Positions 25,129-33,943 are shown, numbered from the stretch's first letter. The stretch is DNA of 50,233 nt from Deltaproteobacteria bacterium (GCA_012728915.1 JAAYEC010000017.1:1-50233); one strand, 5' to 3'. Numbers and translations are program-made. Notes: generated by a model from the letters alone, not told the origin.

Positions 25129-25144
25129 CTTGTAACGTTACAAG
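25129..25144. promoter_or_regulatory. Perfect 16-bp palindrome between gcvPA and gcvPB
   Basis: CTTGTAACGTTACAAG is a perfect palindrome, and an extra GTAAC overlaps its right end. It sits in the 51-bp gap between two genes of one enzyme, 17 bp before the gcvPB start codon. It looks like the operator of a dimeric repressor, but no regulator gene is nearby, and a chance palindrome cannot be excluded. Confidence 0.4.
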
Positions 25145-25163
25145 TAACGGAGGTCCGCTTATT

Positions 25164-26489
25164 TCACTTTAGGAGAGCGGCAACCCGGTCCATATCCTCG
25201 CGGCGGAGCATTTCGGTTGCGCAGAAGAGGATGCCTCCGTCGAGTTCGGGATAGTCTTTGGCCAGGTCGTATCCGCCCGTGAACCCCGCCTTTTCTAGAC
25301 GCCGGTTCGCGTCCCCGGCGTCCGGGCAGGCCAGAGCGAACTCGTTGTAGACGGGTCCCGTGAAGAGCGGCTTCCAGCCCGGCAGGGCAGAGAGAATCTC
25401 CTTCAGGTAGGTTGCCTTCCAGACATTGAGGGCCGCCAGCTTTTTCAGGTTCTTTCCCAGGCTTGCCAGGTAGACGGCGGCGGCGAGCATGCAAAGGGCC
25501 TCGTTGGAGCAGATGTTGGACGTCGCCTTCTCGCGCCGGATGTGCTGCTCGCGCGTCTGGAGGGTGAGCACGTATCCCCGCTTCCCCTCGCGGTCCACCG
25601 TGGCGCCCACAAGCCTGCCGGGAATCTTTCGCATGAAGGCCTCCGTGCCGGCCAGTATACCCAGATAGGGCCCCCCGTAGCTCAAGGGGTTGCCGAAGCC
25701 CTGGCCTTCCCCGACTACAAGGTCCGCGCCCGCTTCCCCGGGAGGTTTCAGGATGCCCAGCGAAGTGGGGTCTGCGAAGCCGGCCACGAGTAACGCGCCT
25801 TGCCCGTGGGCCAGGTCGGCCAGCGGTTTGATCTTCTCGATTACGCCGAAGAAATTCGGGCTCTGGACAAGCACGGCCGCCGTCCGGCCGTCGAGCAGCC
25901 CCCGGAGCGCCTCGCCGTTCACTTGTCCCGTTGCCTCGAAGGGAATCTCCGCGCACTCGAACCCGTTGGCCCAGGCATAGGTCGCCACGACCTTACGGTA
26001 CTCGGGGTGAACCGATCGCGCCAGGACAAGTCGATCTCTTCCCAGGCTCTTGGCCGCCAGAACGGCCGCCTCGGCCATGGCCGTCGCCCCGTCGTACATG
26101 GACGCGTTGGCCACCTGCGTCCCCGTGAGCCGCGTGACCATGGTCTGGTACTCGTAAATCGCCTGCAGGATCCCCTGGCTGATCTCGGCCTGGTACGGCG
26201 TGTAGGCGGTGTAAAATTCGGACCTCCCGACCATGTGGCTCACCACCGCGGGGATGTAGTGATGGTAGGCCCCGGCACCCGTCAGCGTCGCGACGGGGAG
26301 CCTGTTGCGGCAGGCCAGGCGGCCCATGTGTTCCCAGATTTCCTGCTCCGAGAGCGGCGGCGGCAGCTCGAGGAGCCCCCTGAGGCGGCACGTTTCCGGG
26401 ATGTCGGCGAAGAGCGCCTCGAGGGACTCGATTCCGATGGCCCTCAGCATCTCCTTCTGATCGTCCGGGGTATGCGGGACGTAGTCCAT
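25164..26489 (-). CDS. gcvPA: Glycine dehydrogenase (decarboxylating) subunit 1
   Basis: A 441-residue partner of GcvPB; together they equal the single-chain P protein of E. coli. The N-terminus YVPHTPDDQKEMLRAIG is characteristic, as are GAGAYHHYIPAVV near residue 80, YTPYQAEISQG and the stretch SNICSNEALCMLAA near 330. The start is the ATG at 26489 with AGGA upstream; an in-frame opening extends 18 codons further without a start signal. Gene order gcvT-gcvH-gcvPA-gcvPB is the usual one for bacteria with split P protein. Confidence 0.95.
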   Translation of the reverse strand: MDYVPHTPDDQKEMLRAIGIESLEALFADIPETCRLRGLLELPPPLSEQEIWEHMGRLACRNRLPVATLTGAGAYHHYIPAVVSHMVGRSEFYTAYTPYQAEISQGILQAIYEYQTMVTRLTGTQVANASMYDGATAMAEAAVLAAKSLGRDRLVLARSVHPEYRKVVATYAWANGFECAEIPFEATGQVNGEALRGLLDGRTAAVLVQSPNFFGVIEKIKPLADLAHGQGALLVAGFADPTSLGILKPPGEAGADLVVGEGQGFGNPLSYGGPYLGILAGTEAFMRKIPGRLVGATVDREGKRGYVLTLQTREQHIRREKATSNICSNEALCMLAAAVYLASLGKNLKKLAALNVWKATYLKEILSALPGWKPLFTGPVYNEFALACPDAGDANRRLEKAGFTGGYDLAKDYPELDGGILFCATEMLRREDMDRVAALLK

Positions 26490-26565
26490 AAGACGTTCCT
26501 GTCCTGAGCCTGTTCGATTCGCTTTTCCGTCACCCTTCCGCACCCGGGCGCTTCCCGCGCCCCTT

Positions 26566-26964
26566 CTAGCGCGGGGCGACCTTGATGTGCCCTTCGTACT
26601 GTTCCGCCGTCATGAGCCCGTCGAGCTCGGCGGGATGGCTCATCCTGATCCTGGCGATCCAGCCCTCGCCGAAGGCGTCTTTGTTGACAATCTCCGGGGC
26701 GGCCTCCAGGGCCTGGTTGACCTCGACGACTTCCCCGCTCACGGGGGCGAAGATGTCCGATACGGACTTCACGGACTCGACAACCGCGAACGGTTCCGCC
26801 TGCCTGACCTTCCGGCCCACCTTCGGCAACTCCACGTAGACCACGTCCGTGAGCATCTCCTGGGCGTAGTCCGTGATGCCCATGGTGATCGTTTCGCCTC
26901 CCTCATCCTTGGCCCATTCGTGCTCCCTGGTGTACTTTCTGTCGTTGGGACTGGGTTTGGCCAT
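26566..26964 (-). CDS. gcvH: Glycine cleavage system H protein
   Basis: A 132-residue lipoyl carrier shuttling the aminomethyl group between P, T and L proteins. The lipoylation lysine is K66 in VESVKSVSD, with YTREHEWA at the start and GEGWIARI near the end, all standard. The ATG at 26964 follows AGGAGC. It is likely the target of the LipA encoded four genes downstream. The L protein (dihydrolipoyl dehydrogenase) is not in the window. Confidence 0.96.
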   Translation of the reverse strand: MAKPSPNDRKYTREHEWAKDEGGETITMGITDYAQEMLTDVVYVELPKVGRKVRQAEPFAVVESVKSVSDIFAPVSGEVVEVNQALEAAPEIVNKDAFGEGWIARIRMSHPAELDGLMTAEQYEGHIKVAPR

Positions 26965-27025
26965 CTGTCGCTCCTTTCGCTGTCTAGCCCCTCAATCCGC
27001 CGCTGCCGGGGGCTTTTCCGCATCG

Positions 27026-28132
27026 TCATTGGCCGCCTGTTTTTCTTCTCCTGTAGAAGGGCAGCGCGACCACCCTGGCCCGGACGCGCCGGCCGCGGAT
27101 TTCGATCCCTATCTCCGTCCCCGGATCCTTAAAGCGGACCGGCACGAAGGCCAGGCCGATGGCCTTTCCGAGCGTCGGCGAGAAGGTCCCCGAGGTGACT
27201 TCCCCGATCTTTTCCCCGGCGGCCAGGACAGAGTACCCCTGGCGGGCTATCCCGCGATCGACGAGTTCAAAGCCGATCAGTTTCCTTCGAACCCCTTCCT
27301 CTTTCTGCTTCTTGAGCGCAGCCCGTCCGATAAACTCCTTGTCCAGGTCCGTGATCCATCCGTAGGGGACTTCGAAGGGCGTCACGGTCTCACCCATCTC
27401 GTGGCCGAACAGCATCATCCCAGCCTCGAGGCGGAGCGTGTCCCTGGCGCCCAGACCGGCGGGCTTCAGGCCGTACGGCTCCCCGATGTGCATGAGCAGG
27501 TCCCAGATTTCGCCGATCCTTCCGGCCTGCGCGTAGACTTCGAACCCGTCCTCGCCGGTATAGCCGCTGCGCGAAACCAGCGCGTTCATCCCGCCCACGC
27601 GGGTCTCCATGGCGTGATAGAAGCGCAGGCCCGGGAGGTCCCCCTCGGCGATCTCCGAGAGGATCTTCTCGGCGAGCGGCCCCTGGATGTCCACCTTCCC
27701 GACGGTGTCCGTGCGATCCGTCAGGACAGCGCCTGCGATCCCGAAGTCCTCTTTCGCCTTGAGGAGCCAGGCCATGTCCCCCTCTTGGGTCGCCGCATTC
27801 GTGACCACCATGTAATGCTCCCGGCCGCGCCTGTACACCGTCACGTCGTCGATGATCCCCCCCCTTTCGTTGGTGATGGCCGAGAGCTTCATCTCGCCCA
27901 CCCGCTGCCCGGACAGGTTCCGGCTCATGACCCGCTGGAGCAGCTCGAGGGCCTGCGGACCCTCGACGTCGATCTCCCCCATGTGACAGACATCGAACAG
28001 GCCGGCCCGGGTCCTCGTGTTTTTGTGCTCGTCGATGACTCCCGTGTACTGGACGGGCATGGTCCATCCTCCAAACTCGGTCATGGCAGCGCCCAGGGCC
28101 ACGTGCCGCTCGTACAGCGGTGTCTTTTTCAT
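27026..28132 (-). CDS. gcvT: Aminomethyltransferase (glycine cleavage T protein)
   Basis: A 368-residue folate-dependent enzyme transferring the methylene group from GcvH to tetrahydrofolate and releasing ammonia. The N-terminus TPLYERHVALGAAMTEFGGW and FDVCHMGEIDVEG are diagnostic; the catalytic aspartate lies in the following region, and GYTGEDGFEVY appears near residue 190. The ATG at 28132 has AGGAG upstream. It is the first gene of the six-gene cluster, so regulation should act on the 527-bp region before it. Confidence 0.95.
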   Translation of the reverse strand: MKKTPLYERHVALGAAMTEFGGWTMPVQYTGVIDEHKNTRTRAGLFDVCHMGEIDVEGPQALELLQRVMSRNLSGQRVGEMKLSAITNERGGIIDDVTVYRRGREHYMVVTNAATQEGDMAWLLKAKEDFGIAGAVLTDRTDTVGKVDIQGPLAEKILSEIAEGDLPGLRFYHAMETRVGGMNALVSRSGYTGEDGFEVYAQAGRIGEIWDLLMHIGEPYGLKPAGLGARDTLRLEAGMMLFGHEMGETVTPFEVPYGWITDLDKEFIGRAALKKQKEEGVRRKLIGFELVDRGIARQGYSVLAAGEKIGEVTSGTFSPTLGKAIGLAFVPVRFKDPGTEIGIEIRGRRVRARVVALPFYRRRKTGGQ

Positions 28133-28659
28133 GCGTTTCTCCTGTGAGGGTGGCCTTGCGGCATAGGGGGGGCGGAAGGGAAGGGAGGGGGCTCGGGTCG
28201 GGCCCGCGTCGGACCGTCCCCCGGTACCCGCACCGAGGGACGGCGTTTGAAAGGGCAGATGGAACTTCGGGCTTGCCTGATCGCGATCCCTGGCCATAGC
28301 TGCCGTTTGCTCGAGGGTTGTCCTGAATCGCCGTCCACCAGGCTCCCCGGTCGGTCATCCGACGAGAGGAGACCGTGCCCGTTTGCGGGAGCGCACGCTG
28401 AGCCTACACCAATCACCGCGAGATTTCAATACGGATGAGGTTGACTTCCGACATTATCCCCTTCCGGCCCCCCCCGGAGGGCGGTGCCGAAAAATTTCAG
28501 TAGAAATTTACCCCCAATTGTATTACACGATCGCCATATCCAATATTTTCTTTGAAGAGCCAGCGGTTCTCGATCCGCGTTTGCGCGGAAAAGGCAGTGG
28601 AACAAGCCCCGCTTGTCGCTTCTTCAGGAGACGCCTGACCGCGCAGGGAGAAGATCATC
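28133..28659. other. 527-bp intergenic region between divergent gcvT and aminotransferase genes
   Basis: No gene is visible. Nested and adjacent inverted repeats at about 28341-28396 suggest a structured leader: GTCGG-TCAT-CCGAC (28350-28363) flanked by GGCTCC and GGAGACC, then GTG-CCCG-TTTG-CGGG-AGCG-CAC. The pattern does not match the glycine riboswitch consensus that I know. A short AT-rich stretch (28495-28560) is the best place for the plus-strand promoter. Confidence 0.5.
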
Positions 28660-29973
28660 ATGAGATTCGACATCGCCAAGAGAGGAAACGGGCTGACCTA
28701 CGAAATCCGCAACATCGTCGGGGTGGCGAACCGGCTCAAGGCCTGCGGCATGGAAGTGACCTGGGAGAACATCGGGGACCCCGTCCAGAAAGGCGAGCAG
28801 ATCCCGGAGTGGATGAAGGATGTCCTCGTGGAGATCATCCGGGAGAACAAGTCCTTCGGCTACTCCCCCACGCAGGGGATGGATGAGACGCGGGAGTTTC
28901 TGGCCGACCTGGTCAACCGGCGCGGCAAGACGCAGATCACGACCGAGGACATTCTCTTCTTCAACGGGCTCGGGGATGCCATTGCACGCTGCTACAGCGC
29001 GATCCGTGTGGACGCGCGGGTGATCCTGCCGGAGCCGACCTACTCGACCCATTTCCTGGCCGAGGTGCTCCACGCGTCGTTTCCGCCCAACACGTACCGG
29101 ATGAACCCGTACCACAAGTGGCACCCGGACATGAACGAGCTGGAGATGAAGGTGAAGAACCACAAGGCGATCGTGGGGATTCTCGTCATCAACCCCGACA
29201 ACCCCACGGGCTTCGTCTACCACGAGGAGACGCTTAAGAGGATCGTCCGCATCGCCCGGGAGAACGACCTGTTCCTCATCTTCGACGAGACCTACATCAA
29301 CATGGTCTACAACGGCAAGGTTGCCGTGCCGCTCTCCGACATCATCGAGGACGTTCCCGCCATGAGCCTGAAGGGCATCTCGAAGGAGTTTCCCTGGCCC
29401 GGCGCGCGCTGCGGCTGGATCGAATTCTACAACGCAGAAAGAGACGAGACCTTCCAGCGCTACACCAGCGCCATCCTGCAGCAGAAGATGTCCGAGGTCT
29501 GCTCGACGACTCTTCCCCAGATGTCGATCCCGCGGGTCATGACGCACCCGGAGTACCCCAAGTACCTCAACGCCCGGATCCGCCGCTACGAAAAGCTCTC
29601 CAACATGGCCTTCAACATTCTGAAAAATGTCCCCTACATCGTTGTGAACCGCACCGACGGGGCCTTCTACATGAGCGTGGTCTTCAACGAGGCCGTGCTG
29701 AACAACCAGCAGACCCTGCCGATCGAGCACGACGGCATCAGGCAGTACATCGAAAAGATCACCTCGGACAACATCGAACTCGACAAGCGCTTCGTCTATT
29801 ACCTGCTGGGCTCGACGGGCATCTGCGTCGTGCCGCTGACGTCGTTCTTCACGCCGCTCATGGGCTTCCGCCTCACGCTGCTGGAGACCGACGAGGACCG
29901 CTTCGAGCACACGGTGAAAAAGCTCGGCGAGAAAATCGTCGAGTACATCGATTCGACAAAGCGAACGGCGTAA
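28660..29973 (+). CDS. Class I/II PLP-dependent aminotransferase
   Basis: A 437-residue fold-type I aminotransferase of the aspartate/alanine group. NPDNPTGFVY near residue 186, FDETYINMVY near 208 and the Schiff-base lysine in SLKGISKEFPWPGARCGW near 240 define the site. TQGMDETREFLADLVN near 73 matches the AspC/AlaA N-terminal part. The amino-acid substrate cannot be decided; aspartate, alanine or a branched amino acid are possible. It is monocistronic, ending at the terminator at 30005, and is divergent from gcvT. Confidence 0.9.
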   Translation: MRFDIAKRGNGLTYEIRNIVGVANRLKACGMEVTWENIGDPVQKGEQIPEWMKDVLVEIIRENKSFGYSPTQGMDETREFLADLVNRRGKTQITTEDILFFNGLGDAIARCYSAIRVDARVILPEPTYSTHFLAEVLHASFPPNTYRMNPYHKWHPDMNELEMKVKNHKAIVGILVINPDNPTGFVYHEETLKRIVRIARENDLFLIFDETYINMVYNGKVAVPLSDIIEDVPAMSLKGISKEFPWPGARCGWIEFYNAERDETFQRYTSAILQQKMSEVCSTTLPQMSIPRVMTHPEYPKYLNARIRRYEKLSNMAFNILKNVPYIVVNRTDGAFYMSVVFNEAVLNNQQTLPIEHDGIRQYIEKITSDNIELDKRFVYYLLGSTGICVVPLTSFFTPLMGFRLTLLETDEDRFEHTVKKLGEKIVEYIDSTKRTA

Positions 29974-30004
29974 GGCCGTCCGTCAAAGAACCGGAAAAAA
30001 CAGA

Positions 30005-30043
30005 AAACCCCCGGTCGGCAATCCCGGGGGTTTCTCTATTTTT
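30005..30043. terminator. Bidirectional intrinsic terminator
   Basis: AAACCCCCGG (30005-30014) pairs with CCGGGGGTTT (30024-30033), followed by CTCTATTTTT on the plus strand and by a TTTTCTGTTTTTT tract on the minus strand. It serves the aminotransferase and the convergent J-domain gene, whose TAG stop codon (30036-30038) lies inside the T-rich tail. Confidence 0.9.
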
Positions 30044-30395
30044 CTTCCAGCCTGTTTTTCGGCCTCCTCGGGGGCGTTTCCCCCCGGCCCTCTTCCGGGA
30101 AATGGCGGCCCCAGATGTGGTCATCGCCGAACTGCCTCCACCACCATCGGTCGTATTCGTCCCAGGGGTCGAGGACGCCGAATTCCTCCTTCATCAGGAA
30201 GGCATAGGCCTCGTTCAGCTCCTGCATCCGGGCATGGGCTTCCTCTCCGGGGTTGACGTCGGGGTGCCACCGTTTGGCCAGCTCCCGGTAGTTCTTCCTG
30301 GCCTCCTCGGCCGTCGCGTCCCGGCCGAGGCCCAGCAGCTTACGGGCCCGGCCGATTTTGTAATTGCGGTTTCGGATTCGATTTGTACCGGACAT
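30036..30395 (-). CDS. Small J-domain (DnaJ-like) protein
   Basis: A protein of about 119 residues with one J domain: RKLLGLGRDATAEEARKNYRELAKRWHPDVNPG, including the essential HPD motif that stimulates Hsp70, then MQELNEAYAFLMKEE. A tail rich in Trp and Asp (WDEYDRWWWRQFGDDH) follows; no zinc-finger or substrate-binding domain of full DnaJ is present. The start is uncertain: ATG at 30395 has AAAGGA very close, whereas a GTG at 30425 would add ten residues. A specific Hsp70 partner is not evident. Confidence 0.8.
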   Translation of the reverse strand: MSGTNRIRNRNYKIGRARKLLGLGRDATAEEARKNYRELAKRWHPDVNPGEEAHARMQELNEAYAFLMKEEFGVLDPWDEYDRWWWRQFGDDHIWGRHFPEEGRGETPPRRPKNRLEEK

Positions 30396-30467
30396 TTCCT
30401 TTACACCTGTCCCGGCAATCCTCACCCCGGCGCTTTTCCGTTTTGCCCTGGGACCGCGCCCCGCACG

Positions 30468-31244
30468 TCAGCGGTCCTTCCAGACGGGCTTGCGCTTCTC
30501 CAGGAACGCCGCCACCCCTTCCTTCCCGTCCTCGGTGAAGAAGTTGTTCACGATGACATTCGAGGCCAGATCGTAGGCCGCCGCGTCGGACAGGTTGACC
30601 TGGCTGTAAAAGGCCTGCTTGCCGGCGGCAAGGCACGAGAGGCTTGCCTTCGCGATGTGCCGGGCGAGCTCCATCGTTTCCGCTTCGAGCCCGTCGGCCG
30701 GCACGACCCTGTTGACGAGGCCCCACTCGACGGCCTCGCGGGCGCTGATGAGGCGCGCCGTGAAGAGCATCTCCAGCGCCCGCTTGCGGCCCACGGCGCG
30801 AACGATGGAAACAGCCGGTGACGAGCAGAAGACGCCGAGGTTGACGCCGGGGGTCCCGAACCGGGCCCCTTCCTCGGCGACGGCGAGATCGCAGGCCGCC
30901 ACGAGCTGGCAGCCCGCCGCCGTGGCGATCCCCTGGACCTGGGCGATCACGGGCTGGGGCATCCGCTGGAGCCGGAGCATCATCTCCGAGCAGATCGCGA
31001 ACATCCGGTTGTGAACGGCGATCTCCCTGCCCGCCAGGTCGCTCAGATCATGGCCGGCGCAGAAGTTCCTTCCCGCGGCCCTGATGACCAGCGTCTTCAC
31101 CTCGCGGCTCTCCGCGACAGCCGCCAGACACCGGTTCATCTCCTCCAGCAGGGCAATGGACAGCGCATTCTGCCTCGCCGGGCGGTTGAGGGTGACGATT
31201 CCCAGGGCGTCCGATTTTTCGTAGAGGATGTTCTGAAATTCCAT
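30468..31244 (-). CDS. Enoyl-CoA hydratase/isomerase family protein lacking both catalytic glutamates
   Basis: A 258-residue crotonase-fold protein. The oxyanion hole is intact (FCAGHDLSDL near residue 61 and GIATAAGC near 105). The two glutamates of classical enoyl-CoA hydratase are replaced by Q113 (GCQLVAACD) and G133 (FGTPGVNLG), so ordinary hydration is unlikely; this resembles the ECHDC3-type branch. AAGGAGGG precedes the ATG at 31244. It is divergent from the OYE gene at 31413. Activity is unknown; acyl-CoA binding is the safe statement. Confidence 0.85.
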   Translation of the reverse strand: MEFQNILYEKSDALGIVTLNRPARQNALSIALLEEMNRCLAAVAESREVKTLVIRAAGRNFCAGHDLSDLAGREIAVHNRMFAICSEMMLRLQRMPQPVIAQVQGIATAAGCQLVAACDLAVAEEGARFGTPGVNLGVFCSSPAVSIVRAVGRKRALEMLFTARLISAREAVEWGLVNRVVPADGLEAETMELARHIAKASLSCLAAGKQAFYSQVNLSDAAAYDLASNVIVNNFFTEDGKEGVAAFLEKRKPVWKDR

Positions 31245-31412
31245 GCGGGTCCCTCCTTGCATAAACCGGCGTGGATGGCCTTTTCTTGACGGCCGCCTCC
31301 CGATGGGATAGGAAAATTAACGGCGGGAATTTCCGGGAGAGGCCTTGTTTCCCATATCGAGTGAAAGCGGCCTTGTCAACAGGATATCCCATCCAGGACA
31401 GGAGGCGGTTGC

Positions 31413-32540
31413 ATGAGCGAATCTGTTCTCTTTCACCCCGCGAGGATCGGCTCCCTGGAGCTCCCCAACCGGTTTGTCCGCTCCGCCACATGGGAAGGCC
31501 TTGCGGCGCCCGACGGGGACTGCACGGAGGAACTCGTCAGGCTCATGGGGGAGCTTGCCGCAGGCGGCGTGGGGCTCATCATTTCGAGCCACGCCTACGT
31601 GAAGCCCGAGGGGTTTGCAGTGAGGGGGCAGCTGGGCGTCGACCGCGACGAACGCATCCCCGGGCTTGCCCGGATGGCAAAGGCCGTGCATGACAGGGGC
31701 GGGAGAATCGTCCTGCAGTTGGCCCACGGCGGCATCCTGGCGGGCACCGAGCCGGCGGGACAGCCCGTCTTTGCCCCGTCGCGGGAAGGGGGCCCCGAGA
31801 AGACACGCCGCCGCGAAATGATGCATGCCGATATCGCCGACACGGTCAGGGCCTACGGCGAGGCGGCGCTGAGGGCCAAAAAGGCGGGCTTTGACGGGAT
31901 ACAGGTCCACGCCGCCCACGGCTACCTCCTCAGCCAGTTCCTCTCCCCCTGGTTCAACCGCAGAACGGATCAATACGGCGGAAGCATCGAAAACAGGGTA
32001 CGGATCATCCAGGAGATCCTTGCCGAAGCGCGAAGGGCCGTGGGCGGGGAGTACCCCGTCCTGGTGAAGATGAATTCCGAGGATTTCCTGGAGGGCGGCC
32101 TCTCGCGGCAGGACGCTCGGCAGGCGGGGCTTCTCATCGCCGCAGCCGGCGCCGATGCGATCGAACTCTCCGGCGGCACACTTCTTTCAGGCAGGCTGAG
32201 CCCCTCGCGCGCGAAGATCGACACCCCCGCGCAGGAAGCGTACTTCCGGGATGCCGCCCGGGCCCTGAGGTCGAAGCTGAAGATCCCCCTGATCCTCGTC
32301 GGCGGGATCCGGTCCTTCGAGGTGGCCGAGGCCCTGGTCAGGGAGGGGTTCGCGGATTTCGTCTCGATGAGCCGCCCCTTCATCCGGGAGCCGGGCCTCG
32401 TCAACCGCTGGAAGAGCGGCGACCGGAGAAGGTCGACCTGCGTGTCGGACAACCGCTGCTTCGGGCCGGCCATGCGCGGGACGGGCTTTTACTGCGTCGC
32501 AGAAAAGGAAGGAAGGCCGGAAAGGCAGGAGAGCGGATAA
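31413..32540 (+). CDS. NADH:flavin oxidoreductase / Old Yellow Enzyme family
   Basis: A 375-residue single-domain FMN enzyme. PARIGSLELPNRFVRSATWEG is the typical start; VLQLAHGG near 100, QVHAAHGYLLSQFLSPWFNRRTD near 165 (His pair for substrate) and VGGIRSFEVAEALV near 305 (phosphate binding) complete the barrel. It lacks the iron-sulfur and FAD/NAD domains of 2,4-dienoyl-CoA reductase, though the C-terminus has CVSDNRCFG. Substrates of this group are activated alkenes; which one is unknown. Confidence 0.9.
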   Translation: MSESVLFHPARIGSLELPNRFVRSATWEGLAAPDGDCTEELVRLMGELAAGGVGLIISSHAYVKPEGFAVRGQLGVDRDERIPGLARMAKAVHDRGGRIVLQLAHGGILAGTEPAGQPVFAPSREGGPEKTRRREMMHADIADTVRAYGEAALRAKKAGFDGIQVHAAHGYLLSQFLSPWFNRRTDQYGGSIENRVRIIQEILAEARRAVGGEYPVLVKMNSEDFLEGGLSRQDARQAGLLIAAAGADAIELSGGTLLSGRLSPSRAKIDTPAQEAYFRDAARALRSKLKIPLILVGGIRSFEVAEALVREGFADFVSMSRPFIREPGLVNRWKSGDRRRSTCVSDNRCFGPAMRGTGFYCVAEKEGRPERQESG

Positions 32541-32566
32541 GCGAAACGGTTCGTTTTCTGCTCTTC

Positions 32567-33001
32567 CTACCTTTCGATCGTTTTCGCGTTCTTCTTGCCG
32601 CGGGTGCGATGGTAGCCCAGGGCCTGCCCCGTGGCGACGAGCGTTCCCGATCCGCCGTGCACCTCGACGGTCCAGAGGCTCAGGGCCCTCTTGATGTCGA
32701 CGGGTCTGGCCTCCGCCGTGATGCGCTCCCCGGGGGCTGCGGCGGCGAGGTAGTTGATCTTGAGCTCCACGAGCAGGACGTCGTCCCCCAGCGAGTTGGC
32801 GGCCACGGCGGCCGCCTGGTCGATTACGGACGACAGGATCATCCCGTGCGCGCGTTCATGGCTGTTCAGATACTCGGGACGGATCTCGACGGAGAGGCGG
32901 GAATAGGCCCGCCGGACCTCCTCGAGGCGGATCCCGAGGAACGAGGCCATGGGGTCCCTGGCCACGATTTCGCGGGCGTAGGTCACGTTGGCATCATCCA
33001 T
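32567..33001 (-). CDS. PaaI-like hotdog-fold thioesterase
   Basis: A 144-residue hotdog protein. FLGIRLEEVRRAYSRLSVEIRPEYLNSHERAHGMILSSVIDQAAAVAAN matches the 4HBT/PaaI pattern, with HGM in place of the usual HGG and the helix carrying D near residue 61. Members hydrolyse aryl-acyl or acyl-CoA thioesters. It is convergent with the OYE gene (27 bp apart). No linked aromatic-degradation genes are visible, so a role in clearing acyl-CoA is inferred from family only. Confidence 0.85.
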   Translation of the reverse strand: MDDANVTYAREIVARDPMASFLGIRLEEVRRAYSRLSVEIRPEYLNSHERAHGMILSSVIDQAAAVAANSLGDDVLLVELKINYLAAAAPGERITAEARPVDIKRALSLWTVEVHGGSGTLVATGQALGYHRTRGKKNAKTIER

Positions 33002-33187
33002 GATGAACGTTCTTTTATCAGGACTGTTTGAAAATATCCAGAATCAAGGCTATCTGAAAGAATGGACGCGAGGATGCATGGACGTCAGCCCGGTTCGTGT
33101 TCGAACTCGAACATGACGCCCGCTGCGGACAACAGCCCGGCATCCGGCCGGTCTGCCGCCGAACCGGCGGCTGGCAGGGGATAGGCG

Positions 33188-33640
33188 ATGGGTCGGGACG
33201 AGCATTTCATGAGGCTGGCCCTCGCGGAGGCCGGGAAGGCCCTTGCGGCGGGGGAGGTGCCCGTCGGCGCCGTCGTGGTCAGCGGCGACGAGGTCGTTGC
33301 CTCGGCCTGCAACGGACCCGTGGGACTCCGCGATCCCTCGGCCCACGCCGAGATTCTGGCCCTGCGGAGGGCGGCTGCGACCGGCGGCAATTACCGGCTT
33401 GCGGGCACGACACTCTACGTAACGCTCGAGCCCTGTATTATGTGTGCCGGCGCCCTTGTCCATGCCCGCGTATCACGGCTTGTCTTCGGGGCGGCCGACC
33501 CGAAGGGAGGCGCCGTCGTGTCGCTCTACCGGTTGCTCGAGGATGGGCGGCTGAATCACCGGGTGGAAGTGACCGGCGGGGTTCTGGCGGTGGAATGCGG
33601 TGAAATTTTAAGTAGATTTTTCCGTGAAAAACGATTATGA
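33188..33640 (+). CDS. tadA: tRNA-specific adenosine deaminase
   Basis: A 150-residue zinc enzyme converting A34 to inosine in tRNA-Arg(ACG). The zinc site is H53 with catalytic E55 (AHAEILAL) and C83/C86 (EPCIMCAGAL). EVPVGAVVV near residue 23 and ARVSRLVFGAADPKGGAVVSL are typical. The ATG at 33188 follows a GGGG-containing leader and it ends 16 bp before tRNA-Ser(CGA). A hairpin (CCGCCG-AA-CCGGCGG) lies in the 186-bp gap upstream. Confidence 0.95.
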   Translation: MGRDEHFMRLALAEAGKALAAGEVPVGAVVVSGDEVVASACNGPVGLRDPSAHAEILALRRAAATGGNYRLAGTTLYVTLEPCIMCAGALVHARVSRLVFGAADPKGGAVVSLYRLLEDGRLNHRVEVTGGVLAVECGEILSRFFREKRL

Positions 33641-33655
33641 AACGCACAGGAGAGC

Positions 33656-33750
33656 GGAGAGATACCGAAGTGGTCATAACGGGACCGACTCGAAATCGGT
33701 TTGAGGGCCTAACAGCTCTCACGGGGGTTCGAATCCCCCTCTCTCCGCCA
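33656..33750 (+). tRNA. tRNA-Ser (anticodon CGA)
   Basis: The acceptor GGAGAGA (33656-33662) pairs with TCTCTCC (33740-33746), the discriminator is G and CCA is encoded. The anticodon loop CTCGAAA gives CGA, reading UCG. A long variable arm and the T arm GGGGG-TTCGAAT-CCCCC confirm a class II serine tRNA of 95 nt. Confidence 0.96.
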
Positions 33751-33943
33751 TTATTTTCTTTCCTTCCTGTGCCCCCGCTTCCCCCGTCTTCGTGACTCGC
33801 CCTTCTGCATTTCCTTCGCTCCGGCAGGGTTTGCGTTTTGCCCTGCAAGAAGTGTATGGACAAACGGCCGTTAAACTGCTAAGAGACGCCCAATGCCGGG
33901 AGGGCCCCCATCGGGGCCCCTCTTCGCTGATGAGGGAATTCGC

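Noticed and set aside
28133-28440. Canonical glycine riboswitch upstream of gcvT
   Set aside because: The conserved glycine-aptamer core bases were not found on either strand, so only an undefined structured region is reported.
33100-33120. LexA/SOS box (TGTTCGAACTCGAACA)
   Set aside because: It is a short palindrome but does not match the spacing of known LexA boxes, and the neighbouring genes are not SOS genes.
33898-33925. Intrinsic terminator between the two tRNA-Ser genes
   Set aside because: The GGGCCCC hairpin is strong but is not followed by a T run.
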